Shown: piece by piece, positions 54,486 to 61,905 of the stretch
Numbering within the stretch: position 1 is the first letter of the stretch
Layout of the letters: each line of letters begins with the position of its first letter
From: Lelliottia sp. WAP21
GTDB taxonomy: Bacteria > Pseudomonadota > Gammaproteobacteria > Enterobacterales > Enterobacteriaceae
NCBI RefSeq assembly: GCF_020532665.2
Contig: NZ_JAIWPG020000004.1
Location: 310,001 to 374,000 of the forward strand
Direction: 5' to 3'
DNA: 64,000 bases
The notes under the pieces: generated by a model
Told to the model about the DNA's origin: nothing
Seen by the model: the letters and a program-made list of their open reading frames with translations, nothing else
The model's database searches: none
Translations under genes and position numbers: made by a program

Positions 54486-54716
54486 TCATGAATTTTGAGC
54501 ATAACAGACATTCCAAAAGGGAACGTTATGCCTGGAATGGTTAAGCATAGTTGGCCTTATTCTGTTTTCGACCGTGGCCAGCCCCAGAGGTCTTCGACAC
54601 GTGCTCCGGGCCTCGTATTCAGCAGGCGCCATCCCGCGTCTGTTTTCCCGTCTAAAGGCTTTCAACCTGCCAGGAGAGCGGCTACCATAGCGCGTCTTTT
54701 TTCACAGGTATCCATG

Positions 54717-55009
54717 ATGCGCGTTTTACTGGCCCCGATGGAAGGTGTGCTCGACTCCCTGGTGCGTGAGTTGCTGACCGAGGTGAACGATTATGATCTT
54801 TGCGTCACCGAATTTTTGCGGGTGGTCGATATGCTCTTGCCGGTGAAGTCGTTTTATCGACTCTGTCCGGAGCTGCATCATCAAAGCCGGACGCCGTCAG
54901 GCACGCTGGTGCGCATTCAGTTGCTGGGTCAGTATCCCGAATGGCTGGCAGAAAACGCGGCCCGCGCCGTGGAGTTAGGGTCCTGGGGCGTGGATCTGAA
55001 CTGCGGCTG
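54717..55009 (+). repeat. 293-bp direct repeat, left copy (5' end of dusC)
   Basis: It aligns without gaps to 56882-57174, with 7 mismatches (97.6 % identity). Six mismatches are silent and one changes Ile to Val. The match begins exactly at the dusC ATG and ends inside codon 98. Confidence 0.97.
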
Positions 55010-55073
55010 GGCAAAATTTATAAAAGATCAGTTATCTCTTCAAACAAGCTCTTTAGGTATTACCAGAAAGTAA
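54717..55073 (+). pseudogene. Truncated dusC 5' fragment
   Basis: The first 97 codons of dusC are followed by a switch to unrelated sequence: codon 98, the catalytic Cys in DusC, reads TGG (Trp) and about 21 foreign codons follow ([20 protein letters not shown]) to TAA at 55071-55073. The FMN-barrel start [15 protein letters not shown] is present but two thirds of the enzyme and its active site are missing, so it cannot be a dihydrouridine synthase. It keeps what looks like the original upstream region, including CAGGT before the start. The frame is also open 74 codons upstream of the ATG, without recognisable similarity. Confidence 0.92.
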
Positions 55074-55075
55074 TA

Positions 55076-55081
55076 TATAAT
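55076..55081 (+). promoter_or_regulatory. Consensus -10 for the island genes
   Basis: TATAAT, 35 bases before the first island gene. The best -35 at 17 bases (TTAGGT) is poor, so the surrounding AT-rich tract may help. It suggests the pair has its own promoter. Confidence 0.45.
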
Positions 55082-55115
55082 CTTTTATTCTTTTTATAGA
55101 ACATGCGAGAAATTC

Positions 55116-55979
55116 ATGGCAGCCAATTTTTTCTCTTTACAAAATAATGAAGACTTACATTCACAAAATGATTTTTTTTGTGCAGAGGAAGATAACCGCT
55201 GGTCTTCAATAAATTATTATCCTTCATTTTTTGGCTCAGATTCTAAGGCGCCATTAATTATAAAATCAAAAGTTTTTAATAGCATTTCATTCAAAGACAC
55301 AACTTTTGAAAATGTTAATTTCATCAATTGTGTTTTTCATGATTGTTTGTTCATCGGTAGTGTTTTAAATAATTGCGAAGTTATAGATTGTAAATTCTAC
55401 AATACTAATACACATAAAATTAAAATTAGAGGTTGCTTGATTAATCCAAAGCAATTCGATGCAAACTTTGATTTAAAATATGATGCAAACATCGCGGTTG
55501 ATTTATTTCAGGAGCTGTATAGGAATTCTAAAATAGAAGAGCAACCAAAGTACTCTAATGACAGTTTGTATAAAATGAACGTGGCATTGGGTTACAATCT
55601 AAATTATAAATACAAGTCACGAAAAATTAATTTGTTAAACTTCCTCTATGAGAAAGCTAAAGATATTATCAATCGAGTTACAACTGGTTATGGACTCAAA
55701 ATTGGTAGAATATTACTGACAGTTTTTGTTACTGTATTTTTTATGGCAATACTTAATTTTAATTTTAAGGATGGTTTCACGACAAGTAATGGACATGAAA
55801 TTAGAAGTTTTATTGATGCATTTTACTTTACTTGCGTAACTGTAACGACATTAGGATATGGGGATATCACACCATCGATGACAATCACTAAAATCATAGT
55901 AATTGTTGAGTCATTAGTCGGATTTGTTTTTATGTCTTTATTTGTTAGCGCGTTTATTAACCGCGTATTAAGGTCGTGA
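55116..55979 (+). CDS. Pentapeptide-repeat protein fused to a two-helix potassium channel
   Basis: 287 residues. Residues 52-96 have a strict five-residue rhythm with a hydrophobic centre at F54, F59, F64, F69, F74, F79, L84, V89 and F94, the mark of a pentapeptide-repeat beta-helix. A polar linker follows. Residues about 198-215 and 258-282 are membrane helices flanking a pore helix and the K+ selectivity filter TTLGYGD (244-250), the Ion_trans_2 pattern. No RCK or nucleotide-binding domain is seen. AT-rich codon use (TTA, ATA, AAA) differs from the host. The ribosome site is weak. The next gene starts two bases after its stop, so the two are coupled. Function is unknown; K+ conductance is inferred from the filter. 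Confidence 0.85.
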   Translation: MAANFFSLQNNEDLHSQNDFFCAEEDNRWSSINYYPSFFGSDSKAPLIIKSKVFNSISFKDTTFENVNFINCVFHDCLFIGSVLNNCEVIDCKFYNTNTHKIKIRGCLINPKQFDANFDLKYDANIAVDLFQELYRNSKIEEQPKYSNDSLYKMNVALGYNLNYKYKSRKINLLNFLYEKAKDIINRVTTGYGLKIGRILLTVFVTVFFMAILNFNFKDGFTTSNGHEIRSFIDAFYFTCVTVTTLGYGDITPSMTITKIIVIVESLVGFVFMSLFVSAFINRVLRS

Positions 55980-55981
55980 GC

Positions 55982-56851
55982 ATGTATGCATCAGTAAAGT
56001 TTGGCTCGCTTACCAAAGGCTTGGCAGACAAGTATAGTGATAATGATCTGCTGGTTGTTTGCCCTGATAGAGATAGGAAGATAATATCTGAAGATTTTAA
56101 TTTTGCAGAATATAATATTTCATTTTTCTCAAGCAAGCAGTTGCATTTAATGAGAGATAAAGGTTCATTGTTCTTACAGCATATTAAAAGGGATGGTGTC
56201 ATTATTTTCGATGAAGGGAGCGCTTTCGCGTCATTTTTAAATAATTGCCGTTTTATTGCACCTGATGATAATGAAATAAAAAGATGTGAATCTACCTTGT
56301 CATTCATAAGAACTCTCCCAGAAGAGAGGATTTTAAATGCTTGGAAAGCCGATTTTATTTATTGCGTCTCACGTGATTATTTAATTAAAAAATTGGCAAT
56401 GGAAGGGTTTTTAGCGTTCAGCATTGATGAAATTATGACTTTGTCATTAAAATGCTTCGATTTTAAAATGAATGATTTTGATAAGTTAAAAAAACTTAGG
56501 AAAATTAAAGCTATTTATAGAAGTGAATTAACTGATAGCTATGATTTTGGCGATATATCATCTTTGATAAATAATTGGTTGAATATCCTTAACCTAAAGT
56601 TCAATTTTACAACAAAAAACAAACGGATGAATTTAATCGGTTGCCTGTTTAAAGCGGATTATAGTTCAACGTATGAAGCTTTAAGATGCTTAGAAGCATT
56701 ATATATTTTGCTTGAAAAAAAAGGCATTAACCATATAGAACATCATAAAATTATAAAGTATATTAAATCGCCTAATTTATATGGGTCACTACAAAGTTCC
56801 AAAAAGACTGCCATAAGAAAATATTTACATGAAATTTATAGTTTTTTCTAA
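55982..56851 (+). CDS. Putative nucleotidyltransferase-domain protein
   Basis: 289 residues from ATG 55982 (AAGG eight bases upstream); GTG 55976, overlapping the previous stop, is an alternative. Residues 8-26, FGS-type G8-S9 followed by SDNDLLVV with D20 and D22, fit the polymerase-beta nucleotidyltransferase signature GS-x(n)-DxD. The later IKRDGVIIFDEG resembles the end of minimal nucleotidyltransferase (MNT) domains. The usual N-terminal helix before GS is missing and the third acidic residue is unclear (E43 or none). Residues from about 100 on look helical; LKKLRKIKAIYRSE recalls HEPN-like helices but lacks the RxxxxH motif. Very AT-rich. Role unknown. Confidence 0.65.
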   Translation: MYASVKFGSLTKGLADKYSDNDLLVVCPDRDRKIISEDFNFAEYNISFFSSKQLHLMRDKGSLFLQHIKRDGVIIFDEGSAFASFLNNCRFIAPDDNEIKRCESTLSFIRTLPEERILNAWKADFIYCVSRDYLIKKLAMEGFLAFSIDEIMTLSLKCFDFKMNDFDKLKKLRKIKAIYRSELTDSYDFGDISSLINNWLNILNLKFNFTTKNKRMNLIGCLFKADYSSTYEALRCLEALYILLEKKGINHIEHHKIIKYIKSPNLYGSLQSSKKTAIRKYLHEIYSFF

Positions 56852-56881
56852 AATCATTTTCGACACAACCTATGGTGCTAT

Positions 56882-57174
56882 ATGCGAGTTTTATTAGCCC
56901 CGATGGAAGGTGTGCTCGACTCCCTGGTGCGTGAGCTGCTGACCGAGGTGAACGATTATGATCTTTGCGTCACCGAATTTTTGCGGGTGGTCGATATGCT
57001 CTTGCCGGTGAAGTCGTTTTATAGACTCTGCCCGGAGCTGCATCATCAAAGCCGGACGCCGTCAGGCACGCTGGTGCGCGTTCAGTTGCTGGGTCAGTAT
57101 CCCGAATGGCTGGCAGAAAACGCGGCCCGCGCCGTGGAGTTAGGGTCCTGGGGCGTGGATCTGAACTGCGGCTG
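56882..57174 (+). repeat. 293-bp direct repeat, right copy (5' end of dusC)
   Basis: The matching copy of 54717-55009, here continuous with the remainder of dusC. Four of the seven differences replace G/C with A/T (for example CGC to CGA and CTG to TTA in the first five codons). Confidence 0.97.
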
Positions 57175-57814
57175 TCCGTCCAAAATGGTCAACGGTAGCG
57201 GCGGCGGCGCGACATTGCTTAAAGACCCCGAGCTGATTTATCGCGGGGCGAAAGCAATGCGTGAGGCGGTGCCTGCGCATCTTCCGGTCACGGTGAAGAT
57301 CCGCCTTGGCTGGGACAGCGGCGATCGCCAGTTTGAAATCGCGGATGCGGTACAGCAGGCGGGGGCGACAGAGCTTGTGGTTCACGGGCGTACCAAAGAA
57401 GATGCTTATAAAGCCGATCGCATTAACTGGCAGGCGATCAGGGATATCCGTCAGCGGTTGACGATTCCGGTGATTGCGAACGGAGAAATCTGGGATTACG
57501 CCAGCGCGCAGGCTTGCCTGAAAGCAACCGGCTGTGATTCGGTGATGATCGGTCGCGGCGCATTGAATGTGCCTAATCTGAGCAGAGTCATTAAATATAA
57601 CGAGCCGAGAATGCCCTGGCCGGACGTGGTAGCGCTGCTGCAAAAATACACGCGCCTTGAGAAACAGGGCGATACCGGCCTGTATCATGTGGCCCGTATT
57701 AAGCAGTGGCTAAGCTATTTGCGTAAAGAGTACAGCGAGTCGCTGGCGCTATTCCAGGAAGTGCGGACGTTACAAAGTTCACAAGAGATTGCCCGCGTTA
57801 TCCAGTCAAAATAG
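56882..57814 (+). CDS. dusC: DusC, tRNA-dihydrouridine(16) synthase
   Basis: 310 residues, full length for DusC. The FMN-binding TIM barrel starts [20 protein letters not shown]; the catalytic Cys98 lies in [34 protein letters not shown] and [14 protein letters not shown] follow. It reduces U16 in tRNA. Its first 293 bases repeat those of the truncated copy 2.2 kb upstream. The sequence before this ATG belongs to the island and has only a weak ribosome site (GGTG), so the gene may depend on island or read-through transcription. Confidence 0.95.
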   Translation: MRVLLAPMEGVLDSLVRELLTEVNDYDLCVTEFLRVVDMLLPVKSFYRLCPELHHQSRTPSGTLVRVQLLGQYPEWLAENAARAVELGSWGVDLNCGCPSKMVNGSGGGATLLKDPELIYRGAKAMREAVPAHLPVTVKIRLGWDSGDRQFEIADAVQQAGATELVVHGRTKEDAYKADRINWQAIRDIRQRLTIPVIANGEIWDYASAQACLKATGCDSVMIGRGALNVPNLSRVIKYNEPRMPWPDVVALLQKYTRLEKQGDTGLYHVARIKQWLSYLRKEYSESLALFQEVRTLQSSQEIARVIQSK

Positions 57815-57853
57815 TTCCAGTAAGCGGGGGAGCCTGCGATATATCTCAGAATG

Positions 57854-57880
57854 ACGTGCCCGGTGGAAAACCGGGCACGT
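57854..57880. terminator. Inverted repeat between dusC and yohP
   Basis: ACGTGCCCGG and CCGGGCACGT form a perfect 10-bp stem with a 7-base loop, between convergent dusC and yohP. No T-run follows on either side. Confidence 0.55.
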
Positions 57881-57884
57881 GACG

Positions 57885-57968
57885 TCAGAAAATCATCTTA
57901 AATACGCCTGTTACCACCAGTAACCCAATCAGAAATATAATCAAAATAACCCACAATAATATTTTCAT
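57885..57968 (-). CDS. yohP: YohP, 27-residue membrane peptide
   Basis: The minus strand encodes 27 residues, MKILLWVILIIFLIGLLVVT then GVFKMIF, ending in TGA, with AGGAG seven bases before the ATG. This nearly equals E. coli YohP, a single-helix inner-membrane protein of unknown role that is targeted by SRP after translation. Its position next to dusC is the same as in E. coli. Confidence 0.93.
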   Translation of the reverse strand: MKILLWVILIIFLIGLLVVTGVFKMIF

Positions 57969-58181
57969 TCGCTTCTCCTGCGTATGTATGTCGAATTAAG
58001 TGTAGCAGCCACGGCTACGTTGATTTATAAATCACATGAATACCTGTAATTCGCTAATATTTAAGGTGAATATTTTGCTGAACATTATAATGTATGACAA
58101 ATTGCGCATTGCCACGGGTTACTAAAAAAAAGAAACGGAGCAGGGGTAATTTGCGCCTTTCTTTTTTGGGTGAATGGCGTG

Positions 58182-59600
58182 ATGAAACGTTCAGTTATTT
58201 ATTCTTTGTGCTTACCTCTCTCCTTTTTAGTGGCTGGCTGCGCGCCGGGTCACGACACGGCTGCCGCGCTTTCGCCGACAGTCCCGACGACCAGAATAGA
58301 GACCGGGCTGGCAGCGGGGCAGTGGCCTAAAAATGAGTGGTGGAAAACCTTCCACGATGCCCAGCTTGATTCGCTGATTGCCAAAGCCCTGGCCGATGCG
58401 CCAGATATGCAGATCGCCCGGCAACGCATTACGCTTGCAGAAGCGCAGGCAAAAATGGCCATGGCTGCTGGCGGTCCGCAGATGGATTTTTCGGCTGATG
58501 CAGAACGGCAAAAGATGTCGGCAGAAGGATTGATGGGCCCGTTCGCGTTTACCGATCCGGCAGCGGGAACGACCGGGCCGTGGTACACCAACGGGACGTT
58601 CGGTTTAACGGCGGGCTGGGATCTTGATTTATGGGGAAAAAACCGGGCGCAGGTTGAAGCCCGCATTGGCAAGGTCAATGCGCAAAAAGCGGAGCTGGAA
58701 CAGACCCGGCAGATCCTCGCCAGCAGCGTGGCGCGCCTGTACTGGGACTGGCAAACCCAGGCGGCCATGGAGAATGTGGTCAACGCCATTAAACACGAGC
58801 AGCAAAATATTATTGCGGCCGATCGTGAGCTGTATCAGCAGGGGATTACCTCCTCCGTCGAAGGCGTCGAAACGGATATCAATGCCAGTAAATCTGACGA
58901 GCGACTGGCTGAAATTCAGGGCAAAAAGCGCGCCATCGAAGCGCGTCTGGCAGCGCTCACCAGTGCACCCACGGTGACGCTTTCCCCGCAGCCTCTGCCC
59001 GCCGTCAATACCACTCTGCCAGCGTCCCTGGGCTATGAATTACTGGCCCGTCGCCCCGATCTTCAGGAGGCACACTGGTATATCGAGGCGTCCATCAGTG
59101 AGGTGGATGCGGCGAAAGCGGCGTTTTATCCCGACGTTAATCTGATGGCTTTTCTGCAGCAGGATGCGCTGCACCTGAGTGATTTGTTCCGTTCATCGGC
59201 GCAACAGATGGGCGTCACCGCAGGCCTGACCCTGCCTGTTTTCGACAGTGGTCGCCTGAATGCCAACCTCGATATTGCCCAGGCACAAAGCAATTTGTCG
59301 GTGGCGAATTACAACAAAGCGGTCGTGGAGGCGGTCAATCAGGTCACCCGAGCGGCGAGCGAGGTTGAAACCCTGATGGCCAAAAACCAACACCAGCGGC
59401 AGGTGGAGGCAGACGCCGCCCGTGTAGTCGCCCTGGCGCAGGCGCGCTTTAACGCCGGAATTATTGCCGGGTCCCGCGTCAGCGAGGCGAAAATCCCGGC
59501 ATTGCAGGAGCAAATCGCCGGGCTGACGCTTAAAGGACAGTACATCGATGCCACGCTGCAACTTACCTCTGCGCTCGGCGGTGGCTATCACAATGGGTAA
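58182..59600 (+). CDS. mdtQ: MdtQ, NodT-family outer-membrane efflux lipoprotein
   Basis: 472 residues from ATG 58182. The signal peptide ends in the lipobox VAGC, so it is a lipoprotein. Two outer-membrane efflux (OEP) repeats follow, with conserved NEWWKTFHDAQLDSLI, GPWYTNGTFGLTAGWDLDLWGKNRA and GITSSVEGVETDINASK. It is a TolC-like exit duct. In E. coli K-12 mdtQ (yohG) is disrupted, whereas this copy is intact. No pump or adaptor gene lies beside it. The frame is also open from GTG 58170. Confidence 0.9.
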   Translation: MKRSVIYSLCLPLSFLVAGCAPGHDTAAALSPTVPTTRIETGLAAGQWPKNEWWKTFHDAQLDSLIAKALADAPDMQIARQRITLAEAQAKMAMAAGGPQMDFSADAERQKMSAEGLMGPFAFTDPAAGTTGPWYTNGTFGLTAGWDLDLWGKNRAQVEARIGKVNAQKAELEQTRQILASSVARLYWDWQTQAAMENVVNAIKHEQQNIIAADRELYQQGITSSVEGVETDINASKSDERLAEIQGKKRAIEARLAALTSAPTVTLSPQPLPAVNTTLPASLGYELLARRPDLQEAHWYIEASISEVDAAKAAFYPDVNLMAFLQQDALHLSDLFRSSAQQMGVTAGLTLPVFDSGRLNANLDIAQAQSNLSVANYNKAVVEAVNQVTRAASEVETLMAKNQHQRQVEADAARVVALAQARFNAGIIAGSRVSEAKIPALQEQIAGLTLKGQYIDATLQLTSALGGGYHNG

Positions 59601-59651
59601 AAAATGAGCGTTATCTATACTTATCTCCAGGTGAACGTACAGGAGACAGGT

Positions 59652-60428
59652 ATGGGAACACATCATCGGGTGGCGATTGTCACCGCATCGGATTCAGGCA
59701 TTGGTAAAACGACGGCCCTCATGCTGGCCGAACGCGGCTTTGATATCGGGGTCACCTGGCATTCTGACGACAAAGGCGCGCAGGAAACCTGCCGGGAAGT
59801 GGAGCGTCTTGGGCGTCGGGCGGAGTCTATTCAACTGGATTTAAGCACGCTTCCTGACGGGGCAAAGGCTATCGAGACGCTGATCGCCCGCCTTGGCAGA
59901 CTGGATGTTCTGGTCAACAACGCTGGCGCGATGACCAAGGCGCCTTTTCTCGATATGGAATTTGACGACTGGCGCGCCATTTTTACCGTGGATGTGGACG
60001 GCGCTTTCCTTTGCTCGCAAATTGCAGCTCGCCAGATGGTGAAGCAGGGGGAGGGCGGGCGGATCGTAAATATTACCTCCGTTCACGAACACACGCCGTT
60101 GCCGGATGCCAGCGCCTATACCGCCGCCAAACACGCGCTGGGGGGATTAACCAAATCGATGGCGCTTGAACTGGTCGGGCATAACATTCTGGTCAATGCC
60201 GTGGCGCCAGGCGCCATAGCCACGCCGATGAATGATATGGATGACAGTGAAGTCAAAGCGGGTTCCATGCCGGAGATCCCACTGGGGCGTCCAGGGCATA
60301 CGAAGGAGATTGCCAGCCTGGTGGCATGGTTATGCGATACCGATGCCAGCTACACGACCGGGCAATCCTTTATTGTCGATGGCGGTTTTATGCTGGCCAA
60401 TCCGCAGTTTAAACCGGCGCAACGCTAA
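59652..60428 (+). CDS. yohF: YohF, short-chain dehydrogenase/reductase
   Basis: 258 residues from ATG 59652 with AGGAG six bases upstream. The classical SDR motifs are TASDSGIG (NAD(P) binding), NNAG, and the catalytic Ser-Tyr-Lys with SAYTAAK. The C-terminal block TTGQSFIVDGGFML is typical. E. coli YohF is an uncharacterised oxidoreductase sometimes called acetoin-dehydrogenase-like. It ends one base from convergent yohD. Confidence 0.9.
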   Translation: MGTHHRVAIVTASDSGIGKTTALMLAERGFDIGVTWHSDDKGAQETCREVERLGRRAESIQLDLSTLPDGAKAIETLIARLGRLDVLVNNAGAMTKAPFLDMEFDDWRAIFTVDVDGAFLCSQIAARQMVKQGEGGRIVNITSVHEHTPLPDASAYTAAKHALGGLTKSMALELVGHNILVNAVAPGAIATPMNDMDDSEVKAGSMPEIPLGRPGHTKEIASLVAWLCDTDASYTTGQSFIVDGGFMLANPQFKPAQR

Positions 60429-60429
60429 G

Positions 60430-60996
60430 CTAATCGCGCTTGTTATCGCGGTGTTTTAACCAGAGACGCACCGCGATAACCAGCACGACCACAACAATGA
60501 GCCAGGCCCAGTGCTTCACATGCTGATCGAAATTGTGCAGCCATGGCCCAATCACTTCTCCCCCCACATACCCCAGCGTCGTAAAGATAAGCGCCCAGGC
60601 GATCGCGCCGAGAATATTCAGCGGGATAAATATTTTAGGCGGGAGCCGACTCGCGCCAATCAGCAGCGGGCCGATAATGCGAAAACCGTACATAAAGCGT
60701 GTACCAATCACGAACAGGTAGGGATGACGCTGTATCAGGCGCTGGGCGCGATTAATTTTCTTTTGATGCTTGGCAAAACGCTTAAGCAGCGTTGGGCCAA
60801 AGCGTAATCCCAACAGATAAAGCAGCTGATCGCCAATCATGCCGCCGAGTGCGACAGATGCAACCACCAGCGGGAAGCGAAGTAAACCTTGATGGGCGGC
60901 CACGCCGCCGAGGAGGGTGATGGTTTCTCCTTCTGCCACACTGCCGATAACCAGTGCAGCGTAACCATAATGTTCAATCAGGCTATTGATATCCAT
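60430..60996 (-). CDS. yohD: YohD, DedA-family membrane protein
   Basis: 188 residues from ATG 60996 (MDINSLIEHYGYAALVIGSVAEGE). DedA features are E21-G-E in the first half and GTRFMYGFRIIGPLLIGASRLPPKIFIPLNILGA in the second, with re-entrant and transmembrane helices. DedA proteins support lipid-carrier recycling and membrane homeostasis. The open frame continues 77 codons upstream, not conserved. Confidence 0.92.
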   Translation of the reverse strand: MDINSLIEHYGYAALVIGSVAEGETITLLGGVAAHQGLLRFPLVVASVALGGMIGDQLLYLLGLRFGPTLLKRFAKHQKKINRAQRLIQRHPYLFVIGTRFMYGFRIIGPLLIGASRLPPKIFIPLNILGAIAWALIFTTLGYVGGEVIGPWLHNFDQHVKHWAWLIVVVVLVIAVRLWLKHRDNKRD

Positions 60997-61150
60997 GAGG
61001 TAAGCGGTGTCTCCCTGTGAATGCGTCCTTAAAGCATACACCCTGTCAATCAATAGCGTGGAAACGGGTATTTGTTGATTGTTCAGAAAATAACCTAAAG
61101 GCGCATTATACTCAGAGTATCGCTGTACGGGTCGACAACAAGGGGGCGTT

Positions 61151-61738
61151 ATGAACCATGTCTGGGGTCTTTTCTCCCATCCCGATCGTGAAATGCATGT
61201 CATCAGGAGCGAGAACGAAACGGTCACGCATCACTACACGCATCATGTTCTTATGATGGCGGCGATTCCTGTGGTATGCGCGTTTATTGGCACAACACAA
61301 ATTGGCTGGAATTTTGGCGATGGCAATATCGTGCGGCTCTCCTGGCCCACCGGATTAGCGCTCGCCGTGGTCTTTTACGGCATTATGCTGGCGGGGGTTG
61401 CCATCATGGGCCGGGTCATCTACTGGATGGCAAGAAACTATCCGCAGCGACCCTCGCTGACGCTGTGTATGGTGTTTGCCGGGTATGTCGCCACGCCGCT
61501 GTTCCTGAGCGGTATCGTGGCGCTTTACCCCCTGGTCTGGCTGTGCGCCCTGATCGGCACGGTCGCGTTGTTCTATACCGGCTATCTTCTGTTTGTCGGC
61601 ATTCCGACCTTCCTGAATATCAACAAAGAAGAAGGCTTAAGTTTTTCTGGCTCCACGCTCGCCATCGGTGTTTTGGTGCTGGAAGCCCTTCTGGCACTGA
61701 CTGTTATTCTCTGGGGTTATGGGTATAGGCTTTTCTAA
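61151..61738 (+). CDS. yohC: YohC, Yip1-family inner-membrane protein
   Basis: 195 residues, the E. coli length, with five hydrophobic helices; MNHVWGLFSHPDREMHVIRSENE is a cytosolic start. It belongs to the Yip1 domain family and has no defined role. It is divergent from yohD, as in E. coli. Confidence 0.92.
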   Translation: MNHVWGLFSHPDREMHVIRSENETVTHHYTHHVLMMAAIPVVCAFIGTTQIGWNFGDGNIVRLSWPTGLALAVVFYGIMLAGVAIMGRVIYWMARNYPQRPSLTLCMVFAGYVATPLFLSGIVALYPLVWLCALIGTVALFYTGYLLFVGIPTFLNINKEEGLSFSGSTLAIGVLVLEALLALTVILWGYGYRLF

Positions 61739-61905
61739 GCTCATTGCATTGCTGGCGTAAATGCCAGCAATGCAGCATCTGTTCACGATTATCCACTGGC
61801 GACATGCGAATCGGCTCGCTATGATGCCTTTGCCAGCCTGTTTTCACCCGTTGTGACAGGCGGCGTACGTTGAAACGTGCCTGAACAATTATCAGAAGCC
61901 TCACC

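Larger units (their letters stand above)
55010..56881 (+). mobile_element. Candidate dusC-inserted island (1,872 bp)
   Basis: Foreign DNA lies between two direct copies of the dusC 5' end. Three sampled 60-base lines (55141, 55321, 56101) are 27-30 % G+C, against 58 % in the line at 57181. It carries two plus-strand genes. No integrase, transposase, terminal inverted repeat or short target duplication is visible. The architecture, with the right copy rebuilding dusC, resembles islands that integrate in dus genes and restore them. Confidence 0.75.

Noticed and set aside
54495..54716. 74-codon in-frame extension upstream of the truncated dusC
   Set aside because: It is not conserved with E. 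coli DusC, is absent from the second copy, and the repeat starts exactly at the internal ATG. It is most likely untranslated leader.
55957..56307. 116-codon minus-strand frame inside the second island gene
   Set aside because: Antisense shadow with no ribosome site or recognisable motif; not an integrase.
55010..56881. Insertion sequence or composite transposon
   Set aside because: No transposase, terminal inverted repeats or short target duplication; the flanking repeats are gene fragments in direct orientation.
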